From Bacteroidetes bacterium UBA6183 (GTDB taxonomy: Bacteria > Bacteroidota > Bacteroidia > UKL13-3), in the NCBI GenBank assembly GCA_002422865.1, contig DITN01000002.1, forward strand, positions 1-11,312: a stretch of DNA of 11,312 nt, written 5' to 3'. Below the pieces are notes generated by a model. It saw only the letters and a list, made by a program, of their open reading frames with translations, did no database searches and was not told where the DNA came from. Positions 1 through 5,953 of the stretch are shown here, piece after piece. Position 1 is the first letter of the stretch; every line of letters starts with the position of its first letter. The position numbers were made by a program, and so were the translations under genes.

Positions 1-15
1 CAATTTCTTGTAGGT

Positions 16-30
16 GCTGTTATGCGTTCG
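16..30 (-). other. Edge of an attC-like site (R box GTTATGC)
   Basis: The string GCTGTTATGCGTTCG matches GCTGTTAGGCGTTCG at 1232-1246 at all but one base. The 7-bp core GTTATGC (19-25) is the exact reverse complement of GCATAAC at 1111-1117, at the other end of the segment carrying the propeller gene. On the minus strand this would be the R'' box that opens the attC after the propeller gene, whose stop codon lies only 11 bp away. The rest of the site is outside the window, so the hairpin itself cannot be checked. The call rests on the R-box pairing and the resemblance to the complete site near 1109-1244. Confidence 0.5.
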
Positions 31-1116
31 TTTTTTTTACCAAGGTCCATTTTGTGTAATATTGATAAATCTGTTATTTTCATAACGATATGCTCCACCA
101 TACCCCACAAACCAAAGTCGCCTTTGCCGGTCTTCGTAAATTTGAAAAGTCAGCGGACCATAATTTCCTTCTTCTATTCGATATTCAGTGAGTTTCTCGC
201 CACTTAATCTGTATATACTACGACCGCAATTAAACCAAACATCACCCTTAGAATCCACAATTAAACTACCTGTTCCTTTACTTTCTTCAAAATGTATTTC
301 TGAAATATTAGTAAAGCTATTCCCTTTGAGATGAAAAAGTCCTTTTGAAGACGAAACCCATAATCCACCTTTTTTGTCTTCAACTATTTTGCTAACAAAA
401 TTTGTTGGAACACCTAATTCGTCTGAAATATTCTTTAAATTTTTGTATGTATATGAAAATATACCTGCATTAGTACAAAACCATATTATTCCCTTACTAT
501 CTTCAAGTATACTATGAATCATTTTTGTACCTGAGACACCAACAGTTGTATCTATCTTCCCTTCGGGCAGGTCGAAATTATTGAATCCTAGTCCATCAAA
601 TATACAAGCACCTTCTATTGTCCCAACCCAAACATTACCATTGACATCCGTCTCAATGCACCAAACATCATTGCTTATTAAGCCATCTGATTCGTAATAG
701 TTGGTCACTGATGTACCGTCAATACTGCTAATACCATCAGTATGTCCAAACCAAATTTTCCCATCTTTATCTTCTGCAATGTCTTTAATTGTTACTCTTC
801 CGCCTGATTCGCTTCTAATGCTATCAATATGAATTAACGAATCGCCAGCTAGTTTGGACGCTCCCCCCTGCGCTCCAAACCAAATGTTTCCCTTACTATC
901 TTGAAATATAGTCCTTACAACGTCACTTATCTGATTGTTAAAATTTGGAAATTGAATTGTTCCCTTTTCTTTTATTGTGTTTTGCTTATCACTATTATTC
1001 GCTTGCCCATTACAATACGTTATAAAAAAACAAAACGCAATACTTGTAAACAATTTTATTCCGTAACATGACGTATTCTCTTTTTTCATTGGATCTCTAT
1101 TTTATATGACGCATAA
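19..1116 (-). mobile_element. Putative integron cassette (partial) with propeller gene
   Basis: Read on the minus strand, this segment starts just inside the R box GTTATGC (1117-1111), carries one gene almost end to end, and runs into the matching R'' box GCATAAC (25-19) eleven bases after the stop codon. One gene, short flanks and complementary R boxes at both ends are the standard layout of an integron cassette. The attC at its far end is cut by the window edge. The opposite orientation (attC at 1111-1241 belonging to this segment) satisfies the same R-box rule, but the gene would then point away from its attC, which is less usual. Confidence 0.45.
37..1089 (-). CDS. Secreted seven-bladed 'two-component regulator' propeller protein
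   Basis: 350 residues. Residues 11-26 form a hydrophobic Sec signal ending ITYC-N, which could be a lipobox with C26 as the lipidated residue. The Tyr at -1 is atypical, so periplasmic release is also possible. The rest is seven repeats of the pattern xDxxGxxWfg at about residues 63, 106, 147, 196, 237, 278 and 319, the Reg_prop blade motif, so a complete seven-bladed beta-propeller is predicted. In this family such propellers usually form the periplasmic sensor half of hybrid histidine kinases. Here there is no transmembrane segment, Y_Y_Y domain or kinase, and the protein stops 22 residues after the last blade motif, so it is a free-standing propeller. Its ligand is unknown. It lies alone between attC-like sites, 20 bp downstream of one of them. 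Confidence 0.85.
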   Translation of the reverse strand: MKKENTSCYGIKLFTSIAFCFFITYCNGQANNSDKQNTIKEKGTIQFPNFNNQISDVVRTIFQDSKGNIWFGAQGGASKLAGDSLIHIDSIRSESGGRVTIKDIAEDKDGKIWFGHTDGISSIDGTSVTNYYESDGLISNDVWCIETDVNGNVWVGTIEGACIFDGLGFNNFDLPEGKIDTTVGVSGTKMIHSILEDSKGIIWFCTNAGIFSYTYKNLKNISDELGVPTNFVSKIVEDKKGGLWVSSSKGLFHLKGNSFTNISEIHFEESKGTGSLIVDSKGDVWFNCGRSIYRLSGEKLTEYRIEEGNYGPLTFQIYEDRQRRLWFVGYGGAYRYENNRFINITQNGPW

Positions 1117-1244
1117 CGGTTTGCGGCTTGGCGAAGGTGGCGATTTTACCACAAATGTTCCTGCGAAGTGCATACTTCAAATTTACGAAAAACGGTCATA
1201 CGAAGCACTAAACCGCCACTTTTGCCAAACCGCTGTTAGGCGTT
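1109..1244 (-). other. attC-like recombination site (cassette junction)
   Basis: A long imperfect inverted repeat. The outer ends ACGCATAAC (1109-1117) and GTTAGGCGT (1235-1243) are complementary except for one base. The inner arms 1123-1142 and 1214-1233 are complementary at 17 of 20 positions. Arm spacers are unequal (5 nt and 1 nt), and the 71-nt middle contains smaller dyads such as GAAGT-gcat-ACTTC. This is the architecture of an integron attC: R''-spacer-L''...L'-spacer-R'. GCCTAAC (minus strand) fits RYYYAAC exactly, and GTTATGC fits GTTRRRY with one deviation. Total size, about 133 bp between outer R-box edges, is within the attC range. The site lies exactly between two gene units. 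A MITE or a plain terminator hairpin is the alternative, but the R-box pairing with 19-25 and 2791-2797 argues against both. Confidence 0.62.
1178..1185 (-). promoter_or_regulatory. Candidate -7 box for the propeller gene, inside the attC loop
   Basis: The minus strand reads TAAATTTG here, a full match to the Bacteroidota -7 consensus TAnnTTTG, about 90 bp upstream of the propeller start codon. No clear TTG element sits about 20 bp further upstream, so this is a weak call. If real, transcription would start inside the attC-like hairpin. Confidence 0.25.
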
Positions 1245-1262
1245 CGTTGTTTTTATTCGCAC

Positions 1263-1757
1263 TTATTTCTGCGTCTTTAATAGCTCGACTAAACTTTGCA
1301 TAGCCATTGTGTAACCTTCTTTGAACCCCATTTTTATTATTGCTTCAAGTTGTTCTAAACTGTCGTATGAAATATGAGTTTTTACAAATGTCGACTCGCC
1401 TTTGTTGTTAAATGATACTTCCCATTTCGATTGAGGCAGTTCTCTATTTACAATTCCAATTTCATCAGTAAAGCTGTCAACGCCAGTAAATACTTTTTGA
1501 AATTCAATTCTTTGATAGGTCGTAAATGCCCAATGTCTTTCTCCTCCTGGTCCGCACATTGCATAATGCCAATGTCCGCCTTCTTTGAAGTCCATTGATT
1601 TTGTCTTTGCCTTCCAAGGTTTTGGTGCCCACCATTGTTCTAAAATTTCACTTTTTGTATAAGCGTCCCAAACCAAAGAAAGTTTTGCATTAAATTCTCT
1701 ATTTACTGTAATTGTATTATTCTCTTTGTTTACCGTAAAGTCAAATGCTAAATTCAT
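1263..1757 (-). CDS. SRPBCC / AHSA1-like domain protein
   Basis: 164 residues, full length for the family. The pattern is that of the Aha1 C-terminal-like branch of the START/Bet v 1 fold: an N-terminal strand with the 'REFNAKLSLVWDAYTKSE' helix-grip region, then LEQWWAPKPW (about residues 39-48), a middle segment with EGGHWHYAMCGPGG, and a C-terminal amphipathic helix (GFKEGYTMAMQSLVELL). These proteins have a hydrophobic ligand cavity, but the ligands of bacterial members are mostly unknown. It is the last gene of a three-gene operon, starting 1 bp after the ArsR stop codon. ArsR-AHSA1 pairs are recurrent in bacteria, which suggests the repressor controls this protein. No catalytic residues can be assigned. 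Confidence 0.85.
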   Translation of the reverse strand: MNLAFDFTVNKENNTITVNREFNAKLSLVWDAYTKSEILEQWWAPKPWKAKTKSMDFKEGGHWHYAMCGPGGERHWAFTTYQRIEFQKVFTGVDSFTDEIGIVNRELPQSKWEVSFNNKGESTFVKTHISYDSLEQLEAIIKMGFKEGYTMAMQSLVELLKTQK

Positions 1758-1758
1758 A

Positions 1759-2079
1759 TTATTTTTTAGTCGTTTTAAGTTTGTTTAATACTTTGTCCAA
1801 TTCATTAAATCTGCTTTCCCAAATTTTCCTGAATTGTTCGAGCCACTTATCCAATTCTTTCATTTTTTTTACTTCCAATTGATAATATATTTCACGACCT
1901 TGTTGCTTTTGTTTCACCAATTCGCATTCTGTCAATATTCTCAAATGCTTTGAAATTGATTGTCTTGAAGTGTCAAAATGTTCAGCTATTGCATTTGGTG
2001 TCATAGCTTGAAGAGCAATGAGTGTCAATATTGCTCTTCGGGTTGGGTCAGCAATGGCTTGAAAAATATCTCTTCTCAT
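1759..2079 (-). CDS. ArsR-family winged-helix repressor (SdpR-like)
   Basis: 106 residues. The N-terminus IFQAIADPTRRAIL (5-18) is the classical ArsR helix alpha-1/2 signature. The recognition helix is about TSRQSISKHLRIL (38-50), followed by a wing around GREIYYQL (61-68) and a C-terminal helix with a WLEQFRKIWESRF core for dimerisation. The metal-binding ELxCxxC motif is absent and only one cysteine (C52) is present, so it is probably not a metal sensor. It belongs with the SdpR-like members that pair with SRPBCC or membrane partners. It begins directly after the stop of the upstream gene with no intervening base, so translational coupling is likely. A 50-bp interrupted palindrome over the operon promoter is a good candidate autoregulatory operator. 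Confidence 0.9.
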   Translation of the reverse strand: MRRDIFQAIADPTRRAILTLIALQAMTPNAIAEHFDTSRQSISKHLRILTECELVKQKQQGREIYYQLEVKKMKELDKWLEQFRKIWESRFNELDKVLNKLKTTKK

Positions 2080-2646
2080 TTAGATTGGTTTATATATCAG
2101 GGCAATGATACCGCATTCAAAATGTTTTACATTCTTTACACTAAATTTCTGCATCTCAGTTAGTTCTTTAAAAATTGGCATTCCGTTTCCAATAGCTGTT
2201 GGATTTACAAACAAATGCAGTTCGTCTATAAGCTTATTTTTTATTAAGGCGGAAACAAATGTGCCACCACCATAAGCAATAATGTCTTCTCCTTCTTTGT
2301 TTTTTAGGTTTGTAATTTTTTCAACAAGGTCTCCATTTTCAATTTTAGTATTATTCCAAATTGATTTAGCCATTGTCTTGGTAAATACTATTTTTGGCGT
2401 AGAAGTGAATTTTATACCGCCCTCATATTCTGGGTTCTGTGGGTCTTTAAATACATTTTCCCAATGAGGAATAAAACCTTCGGCAAGTTTTCTACCTAAG
2501 ATTATTGTGTCAACTGGTTTGGTTATTTCTCTTACATATTCAATTATATCCTCTGTCCAAGGAAAAGTCATCCAGTTCATTTCTCCATTTTGTCCTGTAA
2601 TAAAACCGTCTACGGTTATTTGGACTTGTAATTTTAATTTTCTCAT
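2080..2646 (-). CDS. Dihydrofolate-reductase-like protein (RibD C-terminal family)
   Basis: 188 residues from the ATG at 2646. An in-frame ATG at 2697 would add 17 residues but lies upstream of the predicted transcription start and inside the operator, and the family normally begins with a short strand like MRKLKLQVQITVDGF. Visible family features: the strand-plus-'DGFITGQNGEMNWM' start, IILGRKLAEGF (nucleotide-binding region), IIAYGGGTFVSALI (a glycine-rich NADPH loop) and the C-terminal DELHLFVNPTAIGNGMPIF. It is probably an NAD(P)H-dependent reductase; the substrate is unknown, and such proteins are usually not the housekeeping folate enzyme. First gene of the operon with ArsR and SRPBCC genes, overlapping neither. 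Confidence 0.87.
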   Translation of the reverse strand: MRKLKLQVQITVDGFITGQNGEMNWMTFPWTEDIIEYVREITKPVDTIILGRKLAEGFIPHWENVFKDPQNPEYEGGIKFTSTPKIVFTKTMAKSIWNNTKIENGDLVEKITNLKNKEGEDIIAYGGGTFVSALIKNKLIDELHLFVNPTAIGNGMPIFKELTEMQKFSVKNVKHFECGIIALIYKPI

Positions 2647-2663
2647 TTGTCTATATTTTATAA

Positions 2664-2713
2664 TTGCGAAACTAATTGGTTGCAAATATATGTGCAACTA
2701 TTCGGTTTCGCAA
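2664..2713. promoter_or_regulatory. 50-bp interrupted palindrome, candidate ArsR operator
   Basis: Two nested perfect dyads share one centre. TTGCGAAAC (2664-2672) pairs with GTTTCGCAA (2705-2713), and GTTGCA (2679-2684) pairs with TGCAAC (2693-2698). The spacers between arms are 6 bp on both sides, with 8 bp in the middle. The four TTGC half-sites recur roughly every 16 bp or in mirror orientation. The dyad covers the operon promoter from the -33 element to past the start of transcription, so a bound protein would block RNA polymerase. The ArsR protein of the same operon is the natural candidate. Dyad and overlap are seen directly; the binding protein is inferred. Confidence 0.7.
2683..2713 (-). 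promoter_or_regulatory. Promoter of the DHFR-ArsR-SRPBCC operon
   Basis: On the minus strand TTG (2713-2711) is followed after 20 bp by TATATTTG (2690-2683), matching the Bacteroidota TTG-N(17-23)-TAnnTTTG promoter. The start of transcription would be near 2677, giving a leader of about 30 nt before the ATG at 2646. Confidence 0.65.
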
Positions 2714-2790
2714 ATTTATTTTCAATGTTTTTTTGTCGGGGATAGGAAGTCGAGCAGTTTGTCAGTAGTTTCGGGTCGTCCTACAATGAC

Positions 2791-2899
2791 GCCTAACTTA
2801 CTTATCTGTGCACCTATTCTGTTGCTCAGGTGCACAATATTGTGCCGTACACCCAATATTGTGCAGGTTTATTCGCATATAAACGGATAAGTGTTTCGT
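2791..2899. other. Degenerate attC-like site with nested palindromes
   Basis: It starts with GCCTAAC (2791-2797), a perfect R box and exact complement of GTTAGGC at 1235-1241, preceded by ATGAC as at the site near 1109. ACTTATC (2800-2806) pairs with GATAAGT (2886-2892) as an L-box pair. The opposite R box is poor (GTTTCGT, 2893-2899). Between the arms are further dyads: GTGCACC/GGTGCAC (2808-2814 and 2829-2835), a perfect 14-bp palindrome at 2832-2845, and CAATATTGTGC occurring twice (2835-2845 and 2854-2864). It marks the outer end of the cassette region on this side. Confidence 0.45.
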
Positions 2900-3315
2900 T
2901 TTATTTTTGGCAATGGGAGATAGGTTTGGGCTAAAGGTGTTCATGTAAAGTAGGGTTTAGTTGGTGCATACAAATACGTAATTTGTTACCTAAAAAACAA
3001 GTATAGGTGTTCAATTCAACAAAAAGTTGTTGGACCGGTATTTTTAGTTTGCTACATCAATGCATGAAGCTAGATGACTTGTTTTTACAAGGCTTTATTG
3101 TATTGCGACTATGCTCTTTTGCAGGCCAATTAACACCAGCATCAACCCCAATTGCCCAAACTTTACGGCTATAAATCTTAAACCAAAACAAAGTGTTACA
3201 TGCCAATGCAGTGGTAAGGGTTGGTGTAACATTAAACCTAAATTTAAAAAGCTGTGGTTTTGTAAAAGTAAATCAAATCATAAGAAGAGGTTTTAATCCA
3301 AAAAAGCTCACCCAT
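2900..3315. other. Intergenic stretch without a convincing gene
   Basis: About 400 bp between the last attC-like site and a terminator. I see only minor repeats: AGGTGTTCA at 2935-2943 and 3005-3013, and a small dyad ACAAAT-acgta-ATTTGT at 2970-2986. A 61-codon reading frame at 3111-3296 (six cysteines, basic C-terminus) has no recognisable family, no promoter and no plausible ribosome binding site. No integrase or attI-like arrangement is visible. Confidence 0.5.
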
Positions 3316-3354
3316 AAAAAGGGGCGATGTATGCCTTAACCGTACATCACCCCC
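3316..3354 (-). terminator. Rho-independent terminator of the 3459-3914 gene
   Basis: Stem arms GGGGCGATGTA (3321-3331) and TACATCACCCC (3343-3353), with one C/A mismatch and an 11-nt loop, are followed on the minus strand by five T (AAAAA at 3316-3320). It lies about 105 bp past the SRPBCC stop codon on the same strand. Confidence 0.7.
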
Positions 3355-3458
3355 AAACTAAAAATAATCAATATACTAAAAACAGATCAACTTATGCACT
3401 TGTATAAGGTTTTGTCGCTATAGCTGTAAAGCCAATAAAACAAAGAAGTTGCTTTAGT

Positions 3459-3914
3459 TTAGCTAAAAATCTCACTTAACTTTTTTTCACGGTATTTAAA
3501 AATCTGGTTCACCCTTTTTTCAATAAATAAAGCATTAATCAACGGTTCCAAAATCCATCCCGGAGATAAAAACTCCACCCGGTCAATCATCTCTGTTCTT
3601 CCATCACCCAAATCTTTAAACGTGTGGGTATGGTGCCAACGCACGTATGGGCCTTTTATTTGTTCGTCCACAAAACGGTGCGGAGGATCCCAAGTACTTA
3701 TTTTGGTTTTCCACTTAAACGGAATACCGTTTAGTTTAATCTTATAATCAATTAAAGTACCCGGGAACATGTTAATAGGCGAAGGCGTAAGAATTTTAAA
3801 TTCCAATTCGGGTGGCGTTAAAGCATTTAAATTCTCGGCTTTACTAAAAAAATCAAACACCACATCCAGTGGTTTATTAATAATGGTAACAGTTTCAAGT
3901 ATATGTGGTTTCAT
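3459..3914 (-). CDS. SRPBCC-family ligand-binding protein
   Basis: 151 residues, the usual length for the stand-alone 'SRPBCC / COG4276-type' group. Recognisable elements: the start HILETVTIINKPLDVVFDFF with the first strand and helix, AENLNALTPPELEFKILTP (about 27-45), the LIDYKIKLNGIPFKWKTKIS strand pair, FVDEQIKGPYVRWHHTHTF (about 81-99) and the C-terminal long helix LFIEKRVNQIFKYREKKLSEIF. Homologues are often annotated as cell-division inhibitor or cyclase/dehydrase-like, but a reaction has not been established for most and none is claimed here. It is transcribed divergently from the ABC-F gene with 81 bp between the starts and is followed by its own terminator, so it is probably monocistronic. 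I found no clear -7 box for it. Confidence 0.85.
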   Translation of the reverse strand: MKPHILETVTIINKPLDVVFDFFSKAENLNALTPPELEFKILTPSPINMFPGTLIDYKIKLNGIPFKWKTKISTWDPPHRFVDEQIKGPYVRWHHTHTFKDLGDGRTEMIDRVEFLSPGWILEPLINALFIEKRVNQIFKYREKKLSEIFS

Positions 3915-3983
3915 GTTTTGGGTTGATGTACATTTAAATCACCAACACCTATAAAGACAATTAAAAAGCCTAACTGTTTTAAC

Positions 3984-3991
3984 TACCTTTG
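3984..3991 (+). promoter_or_regulatory. -7 box of the ABC-F gene, giving a leaderless mRNA
   Basis: TACCTTTG is an exact TAnnTTTG match and ends only 4 bp before the GTG start codon at 3996. Transcription from this element should begin at or within a base or two of the GTG, leaving no leader and no ribosome binding site. A TTAAAA stretch about 20 bp upstream (3961) may stand in for the -33 element. Confidence 0.6.
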
Positions 3992-3995
3992 CACG

Positions 3996-5897
3996 GTGAA
4001 TTATTTACGCGCAGAAAACATAAACAAACGATATGGCGATAGGATATTGTTTGAAAACCTTACATTAACCATAGAAAAAGGCGATAAAATTGCATTAATT
4101 GCTAAAAATGGTACCGGAAAAACCAATTTGTTAAACATTATTGCCGGAGCTGATACCAGTGATGGAGAAGGCAAGGTAATTACCGATAAAAACATACAAG
4201 TGGCTTATTTGCCACAAGAACCATATTTAGACCCTACATTAAATGTTTGGGATGCCTTATTTAACAGCAACAATGAATTGTTAAAAGCTGTGGCCGAATA
4301 CGAAGAGGTGATGCGTTTATCTGAAACCAACCATGATGAGGCCACCATGCAAAAGTTGCAATATGCCATGGAAAAAATGGACGCACTTAATGCCTGGGAT
4401 TACGAAAGTCGTATTAAGTTAATTCTTACCAAACTTAGCATTACCCGCTACGATCAGCCGGTGCCTATGCTTAGTGGTGGCCAGCGTAAACGTTTGGCTT
4501 TGGCGCGCATTTTAATTCAAACCCCCGATTTAATTATTATGGATGAGCCCACCAACCATTTGGATGTAGAAATGATTGAGTGGCTGGAGGGTTACCTTAA
4601 AAGTGCAGATGTTACGTTGTTTTTGGTTACCCACGACAGGTATTTTTTAGATGCCGTTTGTAACGAAATTATTGAGTTAGAAAACAACCAACTGTACACA
4701 TACAAAGGCAATTACGCCTATTTTATGGAGAAAAAGGAGGAGCGTATTTTTAAAGAAGGTCGAGAAATTGATAAAGCCCGAAACCTGTTTAGAAAAGAGT
4801 TGGAGTGGATGCGTAAGCAACCAAGGGCACGCGGTACCAAACAAAAAGCGCGTATTGATGCCTTTTACGAAACCAAAGAAAAGGCCAGCCAGAAAATTGA
4901 AAACAACAAGGTGGAGTTAGACATGAAAATGCAACGCCTTGGGGGTAAAATTATTGAATTACATAACGTTAATAAGTCGTACCCGGATTTAAAAATTATA
5001 GATAACTTCAGCTACATGTTCCGTCCGGGCGAGCGTGTAGGTATTATTGGTAAAAATGGGGTAGGTAAAAGTACCTTCTTAAATACCTTAATGGAATTGG
5101 ATACCCCTGATAGCGGGCATATTAGCAAAGGTGATACCGTTGTTTACGGTTATTATTCGCAAAAAGGCCTAGAGATTAAAGAAGATAAACGTGTGTTGGA
5201 TGTGGTGAAAGACATTGCCGAAGTGATAGAGTTGGGCAGGGGCGAGCAAGTAACAGCCACACAATTGTGTAAACGCTTTTTGTTTGATGATAAAATGCAG
5301 CACACTTTTGTAAGTAAACTAAGTGGTGGCGAGCGCAGAAGGCTGTTTTTACTGACCGTTTTGATTAAAAACCCGAACTTTTTGGTGTTGGATGAGCCTA
5401 CAAACGACTTGGATATCCAAACATTAAATGTGTTGGAAGACTTTTTAGAGAGTTACAAAGGTTGTTTGGTAATAGTAACTCACGACAGGTACTTTATGGA
5501 TAAATTGGTTGAACACTTGTTTATTTTTGAAGGAGAAGGTAAAATTCGCGACTTTAATGGCAATTACCAGGATTATTTGGATGAGCAGGAAGAGAAACGT
5601 AATGCAGCTAAAATAGCGCAACAAGCGCCTAAAGTACCTAAGGTTGAGGCTCCGGCAGCAGCTACAGAAGCCATAAAAGCACCTGCTAAACGTAAACTTA
5701 GTTTTAAAGAGCAACACGAGTTAGATACACTAAACAAAGAAATACCCGAACTGGAAGCCCAAAAGCAAGCATTAAGTGTCAAGTTAAGTGCAGGTAGCAA
5801 TAACCACGAAGAGTTAATGCAGTGGAGCAGGGCAGTAGAGGATATAAACGCACAGCTTGACGAAAAAGGAATGCGCTGGCTCGAACTAAGCGAGTAA
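3996..5897 (+). CDS. ABC-F family ATPase, Uup-like
   Basis: 633 residues with two ABC ATPase domains and no membrane segments. Domain 1 (about 1-230): Walker A AKNGTGKT (36-43, first Gly replaced by Ala), signature LSGGQ (159-163), Walker B LIIMDEPTNHLD (179-190) and H-loop H213. Domain 2 (about 317-515): Walker A GKNGVGKST (352-360), LSGGE (442-446), Walker B FLVLDEPTNDLD (462-473) and H496. The charged helical linker (about 240-312) is the ABC-F interdomain arm that reaches the ribosomal P-site region in structurally studied members. The tail has an Ala/Pro-rich hinge (about 540-567) and a C-terminal coiled coil (about 569-633), as in Uup. Family members act on ribosomes, in translation quality control or antibiotic protection. 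The Uup-like tail favours a housekeeping role over resistance, but sequence alone does not settle it. The GTG start is chosen because the conserved N-terminus begins there and the promoter abuts it. Confidence 0.93.
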   Translation: MNYLRAENINKRYGDRILFENLTLTIEKGDKIALIAKNGTGKTNLLNIIAGADTSDGEGKVITDKNIQVAYLPQEPYLDPTLNVWDALFNSNNELLKAVAEYEEVMRLSETNHDEATMQKLQYAMEKMDALNAWDYESRIKLILTKLSITRYDQPVPMLSGGQRKRLALARILIQTPDLIIMDEPTNHLDVEMIEWLEGYLKSADVTLFLVTHDRYFLDAVCNEIIELENNQLYTYKGNYAYFMEKKEERIFKEGREIDKARNLFRKELEWMRKQPRARGTKQKARIDAFYETKEKASQKIENNKVELDMKMQRLGGKIIELHNVNKSYPDLKIIDNFSYMFRPGERVGIIGKNGVGKSTFLNTLMELDTPDSGHISKGDTVVYGYYSQKGLEIKEDKRVLDVVKDIAEVIELGRGEQVTATQLCKRFLFDDKMQHTFVSKLSGGERRRLFLLTVLIKNPNFLVLDEPTNDLDIQTLNVLEDFLESYKGCLVIVTHDRYFMDKLVEHLFIFEGEGKIRDFNGNYQDYLDEQEEKRNAAKIAQQAPKVPKVEAPAAATEAIKAPAKRKLSFKEQHELDTLNKEIPELEAQKQALSVKLSAGSNNHEELMQWSRAVEDINAQLDEKGMRWLELSE

Positions 5898-5917
5898 CAA
5901 TATAAGTTATTATATGC

Positions 5918-5953
5918 AGCCCGAATAGGTTTTTACTTATTCGGGCTTTTTTT
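5918..5953 (+). terminator. Rho-independent terminator after the ABC-F gene
   Basis: A perfect 10-bp stem AGCCCGAATA / TATTCGGGCT (5918-5927 and 5938-5947) with a 10-nt loop, followed by seven T (5947-5953). It lies 20 bp after the stop codon. Confidence 0.9.

Larger units (their letters stand above)
1117..2796 (-). mobile_element. Putative integron cassette carrying the DHFR-ArsR-SRPBCC operon
   Basis: Read on the minus strand, the unit starts just after the G of R box GTTAGGC (2797-2791), contains a promoter and a three-gene operon, and ends with the attC-like site whose R'' box is GCCTAAC (1241-1235), the exact complement of the starting R box. The last stop codon is about 20 bp from that R'' box. 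The size, about 1.7 kb, is large for a cassette but within the known range. It carries its own promoter, so it would be expressed wherever it is inserted. No integrase gene is in the window, so this would be a cluster of attC sites without a visible integrase, or the distal part of a larger array. Confidence 0.5.

Noticed and set aside
1090..1262. The 1109-1244 hairpin as a simple terminator or MITE
   Set aside because: There is no T-run directly after a compact stem, the loop is too long for a terminator, and the variant-specific R-box pairing with two distant sites is not expected of a MITE.
2647..2697. Upstream ATG extending the DHFR-like protein by 17 residues
   Set aside because: It lies upstream of the predicted transcription start and inside the operator palindrome, and the extra residues do not fit the family's N-terminus.
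3029..3035. GTTGGAC as the missing R box of the outer attC-like site
   Set aside because: It fits GTTRRRY, but it is about 245 bp from the opposite R box and has no complementary L box, so it is too far away for an attC.
3111..3296. 61-codon cysteine-rich reading frame in the intergenic region
   Set aside because: No family resemblance, no promoter box or ribosome binding site, and an overlapping 36-codon frame from 3064 is equally open. Treated as chance, though a decayed gene is not excluded.
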